Part shown: positions 52,108 through 61,200 of the stretch, piece after piece
Layout: the number at the start of each line of letters is the position of its first letter
How positions within the stretch are numbered: the first letter of the stretch is position 1
Assembly (NCBI GenBank): GCA_964237235.1
Contig: CAXSGY010000029.1
Span: 5,172 to 69,171 of the forward strand
DNA length: 64,000 bases
Source of the DNA: GCA-002050365 sp964237235
Lineage (GTDB): Bacteria; Acidobacteriota; Blastocatellia; Pyrinomonadales; Pyrinomonadaceae
Reading direction: 5' to 3'
Program-made: the position numbers and the translations under genes
The notes under the pieces: model-generated
The model's input: only the letters and a program-made list of their open reading frames with translations
Databases searched by the model: none
What the model was told of the DNA's origin: nothing

Positions 52108-54540
52108 ATGAAGACGATTAAACCGACCCGCGATGAAAAGTACGACCGTTTCTTCGCTTATAATCCGCAGACGGTCAGCGTTTCGCGGCGCGACATCGAA
52201 TATCTCGACACCGCGCCGCAACCTTTTACCGTGCAAATTTCATTGGTTGAGTATTTCGAGCGCGTCAAGCGATTAAAAGCCGACCGCTGGCAACGAGATT
52301 TTTGTCAGCGGTTGCAGCAGGCTTGCGAAAATCGCCATCTGGCGCGCTCCCTCGCCATCATTCACGCCGAAAGCCAGCTCGGTAAAAGCGTCATCCAGGC
52401 GCAGATTCTCAACGCCTGGATTCTCGGACACGAACCGCTGCACCGCAGCGTTTTATCAACTTACAATATCAGCCGAAGCGAAGATCATTCCGAGGTCGTC
52501 ATCAAGATTTTGCAGTCGCCGATTCACAAGGATATTTTCCCGCACCGCGACGGGCATATTCCCGACAAAGTTTCCAAAGAAAAATGGTCAACTTTCGCGC
52601 GTCTTGACCTGAACGACGGTCAGTATTCTTTCAAAGCCGTCGGTTTGCAGTCGGGCATTACGGGCAGCGGTTTTGACACGCTGATTATTGATGACCCGTA
52701 TGCGACGGTTACGGACGCTTATTCGGAAACGATCAGGAAAAGATTGCAGGCGTTCTGGGAAAACGATGTCAATTCGCGCCTGTCGCTTTACTCGAACGTC
52801 TTTGCGATGTTTCACCGTTACCACGTTCAGGATTTAGCCGGATATTTACTCGACAAAGGCATTTTCGATTACTGGCGTTACGCTTCTATTGCCGACGGCG
52901 ATTACCTTCACGAAGAAACCGGACAAAGATTCACCGACCCGATTAACCGCTCACCCGGTCAGTTCGTCTCGGAACGGCGCGGCGCGGATTATTACGCCGA
53001 TAAGCGAAAAAATAAAACCACCTGGAATTCGATGTTTCAGGGCAGACCGTCGTCCGAAGAAGGCGACTTTTTCAATGTGAAGAAGATTTCTTATATCCCG
53101 CCGACCGAAGCCGCGGCGCGGCGCGCTGAATGCGTCGCGCTGGTCCGCGCGTGGGATAACGCCGCCACACAGGACGGCGGCGATTACACGGTCGGAATGC
53201 TCGGCGGCATCCGCGCCGACGGAAAAGTGACCGTTTTTCACGCCGTCGTCGAGCAGCTCGATTCGGCGCGGCGGCTGCAAAAACAAAAAACCGTCGCCGC
53301 CACCGACGGTTTCGACGTGACGGTCAGAATTCCGCAGGATCCGGCGAGCGCGGGTAAATTCGAGGCGTGGGTAACGACGCAGCACCTTGAAAATCATACG
53401 GTCGTCGCCAAACCCGTTTCCGGTTCAAAACAAATGCGCGCGATTAATTTCAGCCAGGCGGTCAACGCCGGCAATGTCGAATTCGTTTCGGACGACGATC
53501 TGCCCGAAGAGGAAAAATGGAATAAAAAAGTTATCACCGCTTTGAGGGACTTTCCGCTCTCGACATTCAAAGACCCGGTTGATGCCGGTTCGGATATGTA
53601 TAACGAACTTTACGAAAATTTGATTAAAGGTTTAATCGCCGCGAACTTTAAGCCGTCGCGCAATGTGTTGCCGCACTCGACTTTCGCGCATCTTTTCCCG
53701 TTTGAGAAAAACGGGAAATTGCTTTTGAAGATTCCCAAAAATTGGACGGTTTACGCGGGCGTGAAAATCAGTGCCGACGCTTCGCGCCCGTCTTCGGCTC
53801 TACTCGCCGCGCGCGCCGCCCAAGATACGGGACTCAAAGAAAACCTGTTCGTTTTCGCCGAATACAAAGCGTATGACGGAAATTATCACCGGCTTTTCAA
53901 CTGGCTCGAGAAGGCTTTTTATATTTACTGCGAAAGTTCGAGCTTTGAAAATACGACCGTCTGGCTGCATCCCGATTCGGCTCATTTTCAGCAAACGATC
54001 ATCGAAAAATTAAACGTGAGCGTCGCGGTGTTTGAAGGCGACGCTCAGACCGGCTTGACCGAGATGAATTGGTATTTTATGCCGAACGGCACCGCTCATC
54101 CATCGAATCGGCTTGAGCAGGCGGCGAATCTTTATCTGCTTGTGCCGGACGCGCAGACTTTGTCGGCACTCGACGAAACGGGAATGACTTCGCTCCGGCA
54201 GGAACTCGCCACCTGGGGTTATAACGACCGCGGTGAACCGACCAAAGTCGGCGCGGTCGCCGACTGCCTGCGAATGATCGTCGCGGAATTTATAACTTTT
54301 GCAACTCCGCTCAGTTCAGCCGAGCGTTACCGGCAGCGGCTTCAGGAAAGGCTTCCCGTCTCGATGCAGGGCGAGGTTGAACTACCGTCAATGGAAACGA
54401 TGGGCTTTTCAAACAGTCTGACGTTGCAGATGAACGAGATGATGCTTCAGCGCGAGATGCGCGCCGCGGGCGAGCTGCCCGATTCGCCGTTCGACGACGA
54501 CGACGATTATTATTCGCCGGATTTATCGGGAGGCTATTAA
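52108..54540 (+). CDS. terL: Phage terminase large subunit, extended form
   Basis: The 810-residue protein is the packaging motor. Its ATPase has Walker A HAESQLGKS (about 85-93) and Walker B TLIIDDPY (about 191-198). The first RNase H-like nuclease shows RAWDNAATQDGGDYT near residue 348 (D350) and later PQDPASAGKFEAW. After the normal end a further ~260 residues follow that again look like an RNase H-like nuclease: VYAGVKISADASRPSSALLAA near 548, LFVFAEYKAYDGNYH, and ending GAVADCLRMIVAEF. The usual size is 450-600, so this is a long form. The C terminus is Asp-rich. Confidence 0.9.
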   Translation: MKTIKPTRDEKYDRFFAYNPQTVSVSRRDIEYLDTAPQPFTVQISLVEYFERVKRLKADRWQRDFCQRLQQACENRHLARSLAIIHAESQLGKSVIQAQILNAWILGHEPLHRSVLSTYNISRSEDHSEVVIKILQSPIHKDIFPHRDGHIPDKVSKEKWSTFARLDLNDGQYSFKAVGLQSGITGSGFDTLIIDDPYATVTDAYSETIRKRLQAFWENDVNSRLSLYSNVFAMFHRYHVQDLAGYLLDKGIFDYWRYASIADGDYLHEETGQRFTDPINRSPGQFVSERRGADYYADKRKNKTTWNSMFQGRPSSEEGDFFNVKKISYIPPTEAAARRAECVALVRAWDNAATQDGGDYTVGMLGGIRADGKVTVFHAVVEQLDSARRLQKQKTVAATDGFDVTVRIPQDPASAGKFEAWVTTQHLENHTVVAKPVSGSKQMRAINFSQAVNAGNVEFVSDDDLPEEEKWNKKVITALRDFPLSTFKDPVDAGSDMYNELYENLIKGLIAANFKPSRNVLPHSTFAHLFPFEKNGKLLLKIPKNWTVYAGVKISADASRPSSALLAARAAQDTGLKENLFVFAEYKAYDGNYHRLFNWLEKAFYIYCESSSFENTTVWLHPDSAHFQQTIIEKLNVSVAVFEGDAQTGLTEMNWYFMPNGTAHPSNRLEQAANLYLLVPDAQTLSALDETGMTSLRQELATWGYNDRGEPTKVGAVADCLRMIVAEFITFATPLSSAERYRQRLQERLPVSMQGEVELPSMETMGFSNSLTLQMNEMMLQREMRAAGELPDSPFDDDDDYYSPDLSGGY

Positions 54541-54541
54541 A

Positions 54542-55000
54542 ATGGAATTAACGGAAAGGCAAAAATGGTTTCGGTCTCTGCCGCTCAAAATCACCGAAAC
54601 CGGACCGCATAAATTCGAGCGCGCCTGCGACCGGTGCAGCGTGAAATTTCAATATCCGTTTGAAAACGGAAAGTTATTTGCCGATCTAACTTTTCACTTT
54701 TTCTATCATCAAGGAATGACCTTGGTCGAAACTTTCACGCCGCTCTCCCGAGGCGAATACGATTTCAATTTGCCGATCAAATTTTCACGCGCCGGATTCG
54801 TTTCGTTCATCGAAGATTTCGGCTTATTCGCGGCGGATTTCTCCGAATTCGACGATCCGATTCAATTCGAGCGCGATTTTTACGTTTCTGAAATCGGAGA
54901 CATTTTCGCCTTTCATAAAACTTATGCGAACAATCCGATCAAAAGCGATTACCAAGGAATTTTTGTTATTTTCGATCCTTCTATGAGCTACATAGAATAA
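54542..55000 (+). CDS. Small acidic/aromatic protein downstream of the terminase
   Basis: The 152-residue protein has one CxxC (CDRCSVKFQYPF) near residue 31, and is rich in Phe and Asp. It starts one base after the terminase stop and so is probably co-translated. No family is recognised. Confidence 0.6.
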   Translation: MELTERQKWFRSLPLKITETGPHKFERACDRCSVKFQYPFENGKLFADLTFHFFYHQGMTLVETFTPLSRGEYDFNLPIKFSRAGFVSFIEDFGLFAADFSEFDDPIQFERDFYVSEIGDIFAFHKTYANNPIKSDYQGIFVIFDPSMSYIE

Positions 55001-55032
55001 TATTTTTAACCGTTCTATAATTTATATTGAGT

Positions 55033-55260
55033 ATGAAATCCAGGGAAAATGAACGGGTTCCGGCAAGCGCGCTCGACATTCTAAAAGCCAAAAATCAAGT
55101 CCAGTATTGTTATCATTTGCTCAAAAATATCGTCGAGACGATTGACGATTTGGAAACCATCGAAAGCATTAATACAGCGATTCCGAGTGTGATAAAACAG
55201 TCGCGCCGGAAAGCGGAAATTCTGCGCGAGCGAAAAATACGGAAGATTAAAAACGGCTGA
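55033..55260 (+). CDS. Small helical element protein
   Basis: The 75-residue protein from the ATG at 55033 has two helices (SALDILKAKNQVQYCYHLLK, ETIDDLETIESINTAIPSVI) and a basic C terminus. No family is recognised. It is the last of the rightward genes before the reverse-oriented cargo gene. Confidence 0.55.
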   Translation: MKSRENERVPASALDILKAKNQVQYCYHLLKNIVETIDDLETIESINTAIPSVIKQSRRKAEILRERKIRKIKNG

Positions 55261-55357
55261 TTTTTCATCAAGGTTTCATTGTTTTTGCGTCAAACAAACT
55301 TATTTTGAGAAGAATGGAAAAAAGCGGTAGTGTGTGGATAATTCCCAAAAGAATGAA

Positions 55358-55864
55358 CTATAAATCAAAACCTTTAATATAAAGTTTGTCGCCAATTTTA
55401 ATCCCAATATACATATACTCGCCTTTTTTCTTCGGGAAATATATTCTGCCTATAATGTCCTCTCCGGCAAACACCGTATTAGTTCGCGGAAACAACTCTG
55501 AAATATCAGCAATGCCGCCGAGTTGTTCCGGCGTGTAAGGCTTTAACTCCGCAGGCGTTTTATCGGTTCGTTTTTCAAAAACAGCGATTCTTGATTCGTT
55601 CGGGTTAAATTTTATCCGTTTATTTTTAGAGATGTTGTTGATGAAAATTTCTGCATAATACAAAGTCTGTGAATCAACGACGCGCACGGCAAGATTAAAG
55701 CTTGGAGTGTAAAAGAAGAAAAAGTTTTCTCCGTCAATATTTTTTTTCTCAAAGTTTACATCATCTTTTTTCCAGTAAATATAATTTTTCGTCGGAATTT
55801 GTTTGACGGGCGGCGCGACGTTGGTAGATGAATTTTTCCGAATAAAGCTAAAATAGTGTTTCAT
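55358..55864 (-). CDS. Reverse-oriented A/T-rich accessory protein
   Basis: The ~168-residue protein from the ATG at 55864 is the only gene of the right part read on the minus strand. It is markedly richer in A/T than its neighbours. The sequence is rich in Asn, Lys, Phe and Tyr, without a recognised fold. Phage moron genes often have this kind of composition and orientation and bring their own promoter and terminator. A hairpin (55952-55995) lies on its right side. The function is unknown. Confidence 0.65.
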   Translation of the reverse strand: MKHYFSFIRKNSSTNVAPPVKQIPTKNYIYWKKDDVNFEKKNIDGENFFFFYTPSFNLAVRVVDSQTLYYAEIFINNISKNKRIKFNPNESRIAVFEKRTDKTPAELKPYTPEQLGGIADISELFPRTNTVFAGEDIIGRIYFPKKKGEYMYIGIKIGDKLYIKGFDL

Positions 55865-55951
55865 AAAATAATTATAAGTTTTCAATAGTTCTATATTATA
55901 ATTAAACTGAAATCTGACTGATTTCAATCAACAACCGAATCTTGTAATACC

Positions 55952-55995
55952 AAGCCGCTTCAAACGTGTCGGAAAGACATCTTGAAGCGGCTTTT
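55952..55995. terminator. Terminator-like hairpin at the cargo gene
   Basis: AAGCCGCTTCAA (55952-55963) pairs with TTGAAGCGGCTT (55982-55993), followed by TT and more T. An inner GTGTC/GACAT stem is also possible. It could end rightward transcription from the terminase unit, or shield the reverse gene. Confidence 0.65.
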
Positions 55996-56020
55996 GATTT
56001 TAAATCGCCTGAATAAAGTT

Positions 56021-56485
56021 ATGAAAAAGAAGGTTAAATCCGAATCCAGCAATACAGTAAATCACGCTTTTGTGACCGCGCCGACAACGCCGGAAGATTT
56101 GCAGCTTAACGCCGAACTTGCCGCCGGAGACGCGCCCGATCCGTCCATTCAATACAACGCGGCGAATCAATTAAAAACGCTCAATAATCATATTGATAAT
56201 ACGTTCGGCGCGGATTACTCGCCGGAGACCGCTGCCGCAATGCGCTATGCGGGCGCAAACCAGATTCAACAAAATCAAGGACAAATGATGGAGCAGGACG
56301 CTTTTCAAAGAAACCAGGCGCGATTTGGTAAATACCTCGCTTTGCGAAACGCCCGCGCCCCGCAACTTGTCACGACCGGCGGCACTTCAACCGGGACGAA
56401 CACCGAAAACAGCGCGGATTTCTGGAACGGAGTAATCGGCGGCGGTATAAATTTCGGTCTCGGCGTAGCGAAGGGAAAGATTTAA
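56021..56485 (+). CDS. Probable virion-associated protein
   Basis: The ~154-residue protein begins at the ATG at 56021 and has a Gln/Asn/Ala-rich middle (GANQIQQNQGQMMEQDAF) and a Gly-rich hydrophobic C terminus (GVIGGGINFGLGVAKGKI). The latter type is seen in internal virion proteins of podoviruses. The position in front of the large polyvalent protein fits a structural or ejected protein. The assignment is weak. Confidence 0.55.
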   Translation: MKKKVKSESSNTVNHAFVTAPTTPEDLQLNAELAAGDAPDPSIQYNAANQLKTLNNHIDNTFGADYSPETAAAMRYAGANQIQQNQGQMMEQDAFQRNQARFGKYLALRNARAPQLVTTGGTSTGTNTENSADFWNGVIGGGINFGLGVAKGKI

Positions 56486-56525
56486 GAAATCTCAATGAGA
56501 TAGATTTTTAAGGAAGCTAACGATA

Positions 56526-58262
56526 ATGGCAGATATTAGAGATACGATTTTCAGACAAATGAACCGACGGGCGTTTAGAACGCCGACGCAAACCCGTGCC
56601 ATAACAAGTTCCGGCATCAAGCCGCTCGTGAGCGACGGCGGCACCTCGCCGACGTTTCCGCAAAACGCGCCGCGTCTGACACCGAGCGAACAAACGTTAC
56701 GCGCCCAATTCAGCGCGCCGAGCAACCCGCCGCCGATTGATGCGAGCTTGCAGGGTTATCAGCCGGACGGCGAGCAAACGTTCACACCCAGCGAAAGAGA
56801 ATTGCGCGCTCGATTCTCCGCGCCGCAGCCGACTCAGCCGACCACACCTGATAATTATCTCGGCAATGGCTTGAGCGGTTCGATTGACGATTCGCCGGAC
56901 AATTATCTTGGCAACGGTCTGAGCGGCAGTATTGATGACGCGCCGACACAACTCACTGCGCGCCCGCTCTTGCCGCGTGAACAGGAAATCCAAGATTTAA
57001 TTTACAAACGCAATGAAGAGGCGAACCGCACAATCGAAGATGACGACTCGAAGCTGCACAACTTCTTTGCGGGCGCGCAAAATGCGAACCGTCAATTAGA
57101 ACGCACGGGAAACTCGCAGGCTGATCTGGGTTATCAAATCGGAGCAACGTTAGGCGGCGGCATTCGCAATCTGTTCAGAGGTAAAGAAGACGATATTCAA
57201 GAGCAGAAAGACAATCTTGCGAGTATTGATCGAGACATTGACCGCGCCGGTTCACTGGCGGACCGCGAGACTGCCCGCGGTTTGAGAAACGCACAGGCGG
57301 AAAATGTTCTTGATAAACCAACATTGGAGCGTGAGAAATTACGAAATCGAGTGGAAGTCGAGAGTCAAAAGCAAAACAATCGGCTTGATATTATTAATCA
57401 TCAAGCCGACATCAAGAGCGGTGAGGCAAAATTATTCACCGATTCAGACGGTAAAATCTGGAAGCAATTTCTTAAACCTGACTCGACGGGCAAAATGCGC
57501 GCAAATGAGCCGGTCGTCAATCCGACCACGGGCGAACAGGAAATCGCGCCGGGCGAACAGATGGTTGATTGGATTGATCCGCAATCAGGCAACACTATTA
57601 AAGTCAAAGCGAAACAAGTATTGGTGCCGGGCGCGACTTTAGCCGCCGGTAACGCTCAAAGAACACAGCAAACAAACGAATTCAACACTACCAAACAAAT
57701 AGAAGTTGACCGCCAGAACGTCCAGAACCAACTAACCTATCAATCGCAGGTCAATAACGTGATGTCCACGATTATCGGCAACGACGCGAATCTGACGCAG
57801 CTCGGCGGAAACGTGTCCGGCATCAATGCTCAAATGGGTAAAAACTTCGAGGCGGGACAGTCTTTGCTCAGCCAGATCAACGACATCAATGCTAAAGATT
57901 ATTCCGATTCATCCAAAGAAGAAGTCGAAGCGGCGAACAAATCGAGAGATGCCGCTGAATCTCGCTACAACAAACTGCTTGATGAAAATACAAAATTGAA
58001 CGGCGATTTAATGACCGAACTCGGCAAAAGCGACGCGGGCAAACAGAAAGCCGACCAGTTGCAAAAACTGATGCCGACAGCTCCGGCGAAATTAACTTTT
58101 ACGCCGATTCAGGCAACGAAAGTTTCGGGCGGAGTCAGCAAAACCGGCAAATATTCGGGGCAGTCTTATAAATTAGCAAATATTCGCGCAGCATTCGGCG
58201 GCAAGACCGATGCCGAAATTAAACAAATCGTCGAAAGTAACGGGGGAAAAATTAACGACTAA
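56526..58262 (+). CDS. Large Asn/Gln-rich protein with internal repeats, probable virion protein
   Basis: The 578-residue protein has a low-complexity N terminus with repeated words TPSEQTLRAQFSAP and TPSERELRARFSAP, and a tandem DNYLGNGLSGSIDD (two copies near residue 115-145). A long coiled-coil region occupies about 200-290 and another 430-520 (SRYNKLLDENTKLNGDLM). Its stop overlaps the next ATG by one base, so it is translationally coupled to the polyvalent protein. Repeats plus coiled coils suggest a structural or scaffolding role. Confidence 0.65.
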   Translation: MADIRDTIFRQMNRRAFRTPTQTRAITSSGIKPLVSDGGTSPTFPQNAPRLTPSEQTLRAQFSAPSNPPPIDASLQGYQPDGEQTFTPSERELRARFSAPQPTQPTTPDNYLGNGLSGSIDDSPDNYLGNGLSGSIDDAPTQLTARPLLPREQEIQDLIYKRNEEANRTIEDDDSKLHNFFAGAQNANRQLERTGNSQADLGYQIGATLGGGIRNLFRGKEDDIQEQKDNLASIDRDIDRAGSLADRETARGLRNAQAENVLDKPTLEREKLRNRVEVESQKQNNRLDIINHQADIKSGEAKLFTDSDGKIWKQFLKPDSTGKMRANEPVVNPTTGEQEIAPGEQMVDWIDPQSGNTIKVKAKQVLVPGATLAAGNAQRTQQTNEFNTTKQIEVDRQNVQNQLTYQSQVNNVMSTIIGNDANLTQLGGNVSGINAQMGKNFEAGQSLLSQINDINAKDYSDSSKEEVEAANKSRDAAESRYNKLLDENTKLNGDLMTELGKSDAGKQKADQLQKLMPTAPAKLTFTPIQATKVSGGVSKTGKYSGQSYKLANIRAAFGGKTDAEIKQIVESNGGKIND

Positions 58263-61200
58263 TGGACGGCAACTTACCAGACCTTTCCAAATTTGCGATT
58301 AAACAACCTAAACCGCAGGGCGATGAATCCGTCGCCCGCGTCGTTGACGATGAAGCGTCCAAACTCGGATGGTCTGAAAACGCCCGCCTATCTTTTTTGG
58401 GCGATGTCGGACGCGAAAACGGTTGGAATAGAAATACTATTTTCGGCGGTCACGTTGATCCGGCGAGTTTTACAAACGGGCGTGGCAAAATCGAAAATCG
58501 CGGCATTATTTCGTGGAACGGAAGTCGAAAAGACGCGCTCGACAATTATCTAAAAAGCGAAGGCGTTTACGGCAAAAACGATGACGATGAGTTGCGCGGA
58601 ATGGTTCGTTTCGCCGACAAGGAAATGCGCGATAATCCCGAATGGCAGGGCATCAACAAAAACTTGCGCGATCCGAATATCTCGACTTACGATGCTTCAG
58701 AGAATTTAAGGAAATACATCAAGTATTCGCCCGACGCGCCGTATAATTCGCCGGACTCCGAATTTCGCGTCGCCAATAACGCGAAGTGGGCGAACCGCGC
58801 CAAATCTTTAGGACTCGGCACATTGCCGGACTTGTCCAAATACAGTGGCAAAGATGAAAATGATTTGCCGGATTTATCCCAATTTGCGGCTAATAATTCA
58901 ACCGCGCCAGCCGAAGACGTTCGGGTTGATACCGATTTGAAAACCGGTTTGCCGATTCCGAAAGGAACGCAGCCGACTTATCCGACCTACAACGCGCCAT
59001 TACCGAAAGAGAATCCGCCGGTTTTAGCTCCGCAGCCTGAAACCGCAACGGTTGCCGAACAGCCGGTCACTTTGCCGCCGAACGCGCCCGCGCCGCCGAT
59101 GAACATCGCGCCGGACGCTGATGTGCAGGGAATAACGGACGGCACGATTCCCGCGCCGAATCCGCTCGCGCCTGTTGCGCCCGCGCCGGAAAAAACCGCG
59201 CCGAAAGTGCCGCCGACCGTTCAAAAAGTTGTCGCTTCTCAAAAGAAAATTCAGCCAAATATCGCGCCCGCCGAATCGGACGCGGATTATAAAACGTGGC
59301 TCGATTATAAAAATAAGTTTGAGAATGCGAATCTGACCGACTCGCACGACACCAGAGCGCAGTTTCATAACGAACTCGCTCAAAACAACAACTTCGGCAA
59401 CGTCAATATCACGAGCGACCAGTCGCAGAATGTTGTCGGCGGAGCTTCGCCGAACGTCGTCGCGCCGGTTGCCGCCGAACAGAATCAAAGTGTTTCGCCG
59501 AAAGAAAAGCCAGGCATCGAAGCGAAAAACGACGCGGAAGTTTTATCGAAAGGCAGCGCAGGCGGCGCGACGGTTGATTTGGAACAAAAGCCCGCGAATA
59601 TGACGGCGAACGAGTATCTTTTGAAAAGCGCAATCAGTCCCGTTGCGGCAAAATACGGTTTGACGAACGACGAGATTAATAATTACGTTGCCACGAAAAA
59701 GGCGCAGTATTACGGCTCAATCAATAACCAGGACTTGCCGAAATACGTAGCGGCATTAAAAAAAGGCAAAGGCAACGCCCAGGTCGAAATAAACATTCCG
59801 CTCGCCGATGTCAATGAAATTTTGCAGCGTCGAAGCAACGAGTCGTCAGTCAACGACGATTTGGTCAATCCCGCCGTCCGCGCTCAAGTCGGACTCGAAG
59901 AAAATAATTTGGAAGGCGGCTTGGAGAAGAATCAGCAGAATATCGCGCAACTTCGTCAAATGGAAACCGACCGCACGCCGGAAGGACAACTGCGCCGCCA
60001 AGCCGAAAATAATATCTATAATTCGCCGCTCTCCGGCGGAACAAATGCGGAAGTCGAAGAAGAATATCAGCGGCTCAAAAAGATCGAAGATGAAAAACTC
60101 TCGCCCGAATCGCACGACATCTTGAAACAAATCGGTTACGGCTTGAACAACGCCGCCGCCGGAACGCAGTTTGAAGATGTCGGCAACGCCGTCGGCGGAG
60201 CTGTCGGCGCGCTCGGTTCGACTTCGTATCAGCTCGCCGGACTCGCGCGGTTCGAGCCGATTCACCGTGTTGCGGAAGGCGCGGCAAACTCCGCGCTCTC
60301 GTATCTCGGCTATGCTCCGAATAACTCGGATTCGGTCGAACGATTGCTCAGAAACATCGGCGAAGGCGGCGAGATTATTGATACCGCGTCGAGCGAATAT
60401 GCTCCGGTGCGCGGCAAAATCGCTAACTTTTTAGGAAAACAGGCAGTCGAGTTGCCGAAATTCATCGGCGCGACCGCTCTCTCGGGCGGCAACGTCGTTT
60501 TATCCTCGGCGATATTGTCGGGAACGGAAAGTTTAGGACGCGGCAACACTTTGACGAGTGCCGGCGCGGACGCGGCAAAGGGAGCGGTTTTCGGCGGAAT
60601 GCTCGAAGGCGGCAGCGCGCTCGGCAAAGCCCTGGAGAACGGCATCGTCAATGGCGCGACCAAAGATGCCGCCAAAAATCTCGTCGGCTGGGTTGCCGGA
60701 AACGGCGTGCGCGTCGGGACGGTCACGGGCGGCAGCTTTCTCGCCGCCAAAGCCGGAGGCGCGGACAATAAAGATGCCGGACTCGAAGCGTTGAAGATGC
60801 TGATTCTCGATGTCGGTTTGGGCGGCAGGGAAAAGCTCGGCGAAGTAAAAGACTTGTCCGGCAAGGTCATCCGTGACTGGAGGAACGGCGAATTCAAAGA
60901 TTACGGTTTTGCATTGAACAAAGACGGCGCGGTTGATGTCTATGATTTGACGGGCAAGAATCTGCCGAGTGAGGCGATTCAGAGCGAACTGGCGACCAAA
61001 CCGACCGTGCCGAAAACTTCGGCGACGGCGGCAGAGACGAAACCCGAACAAAATCCGATCACGGCGGCGGCGGAAACCCAGCAAACACCGACAGCCGACA
61101 GCGAAAATGCGACGGCGACGACAGAGCTAAATTTGCAGAATTCGGACGTTTTACAATCAAAAAGCAAACCAATGCCGGAGCGCGCTGTAACTTTAGCCGC

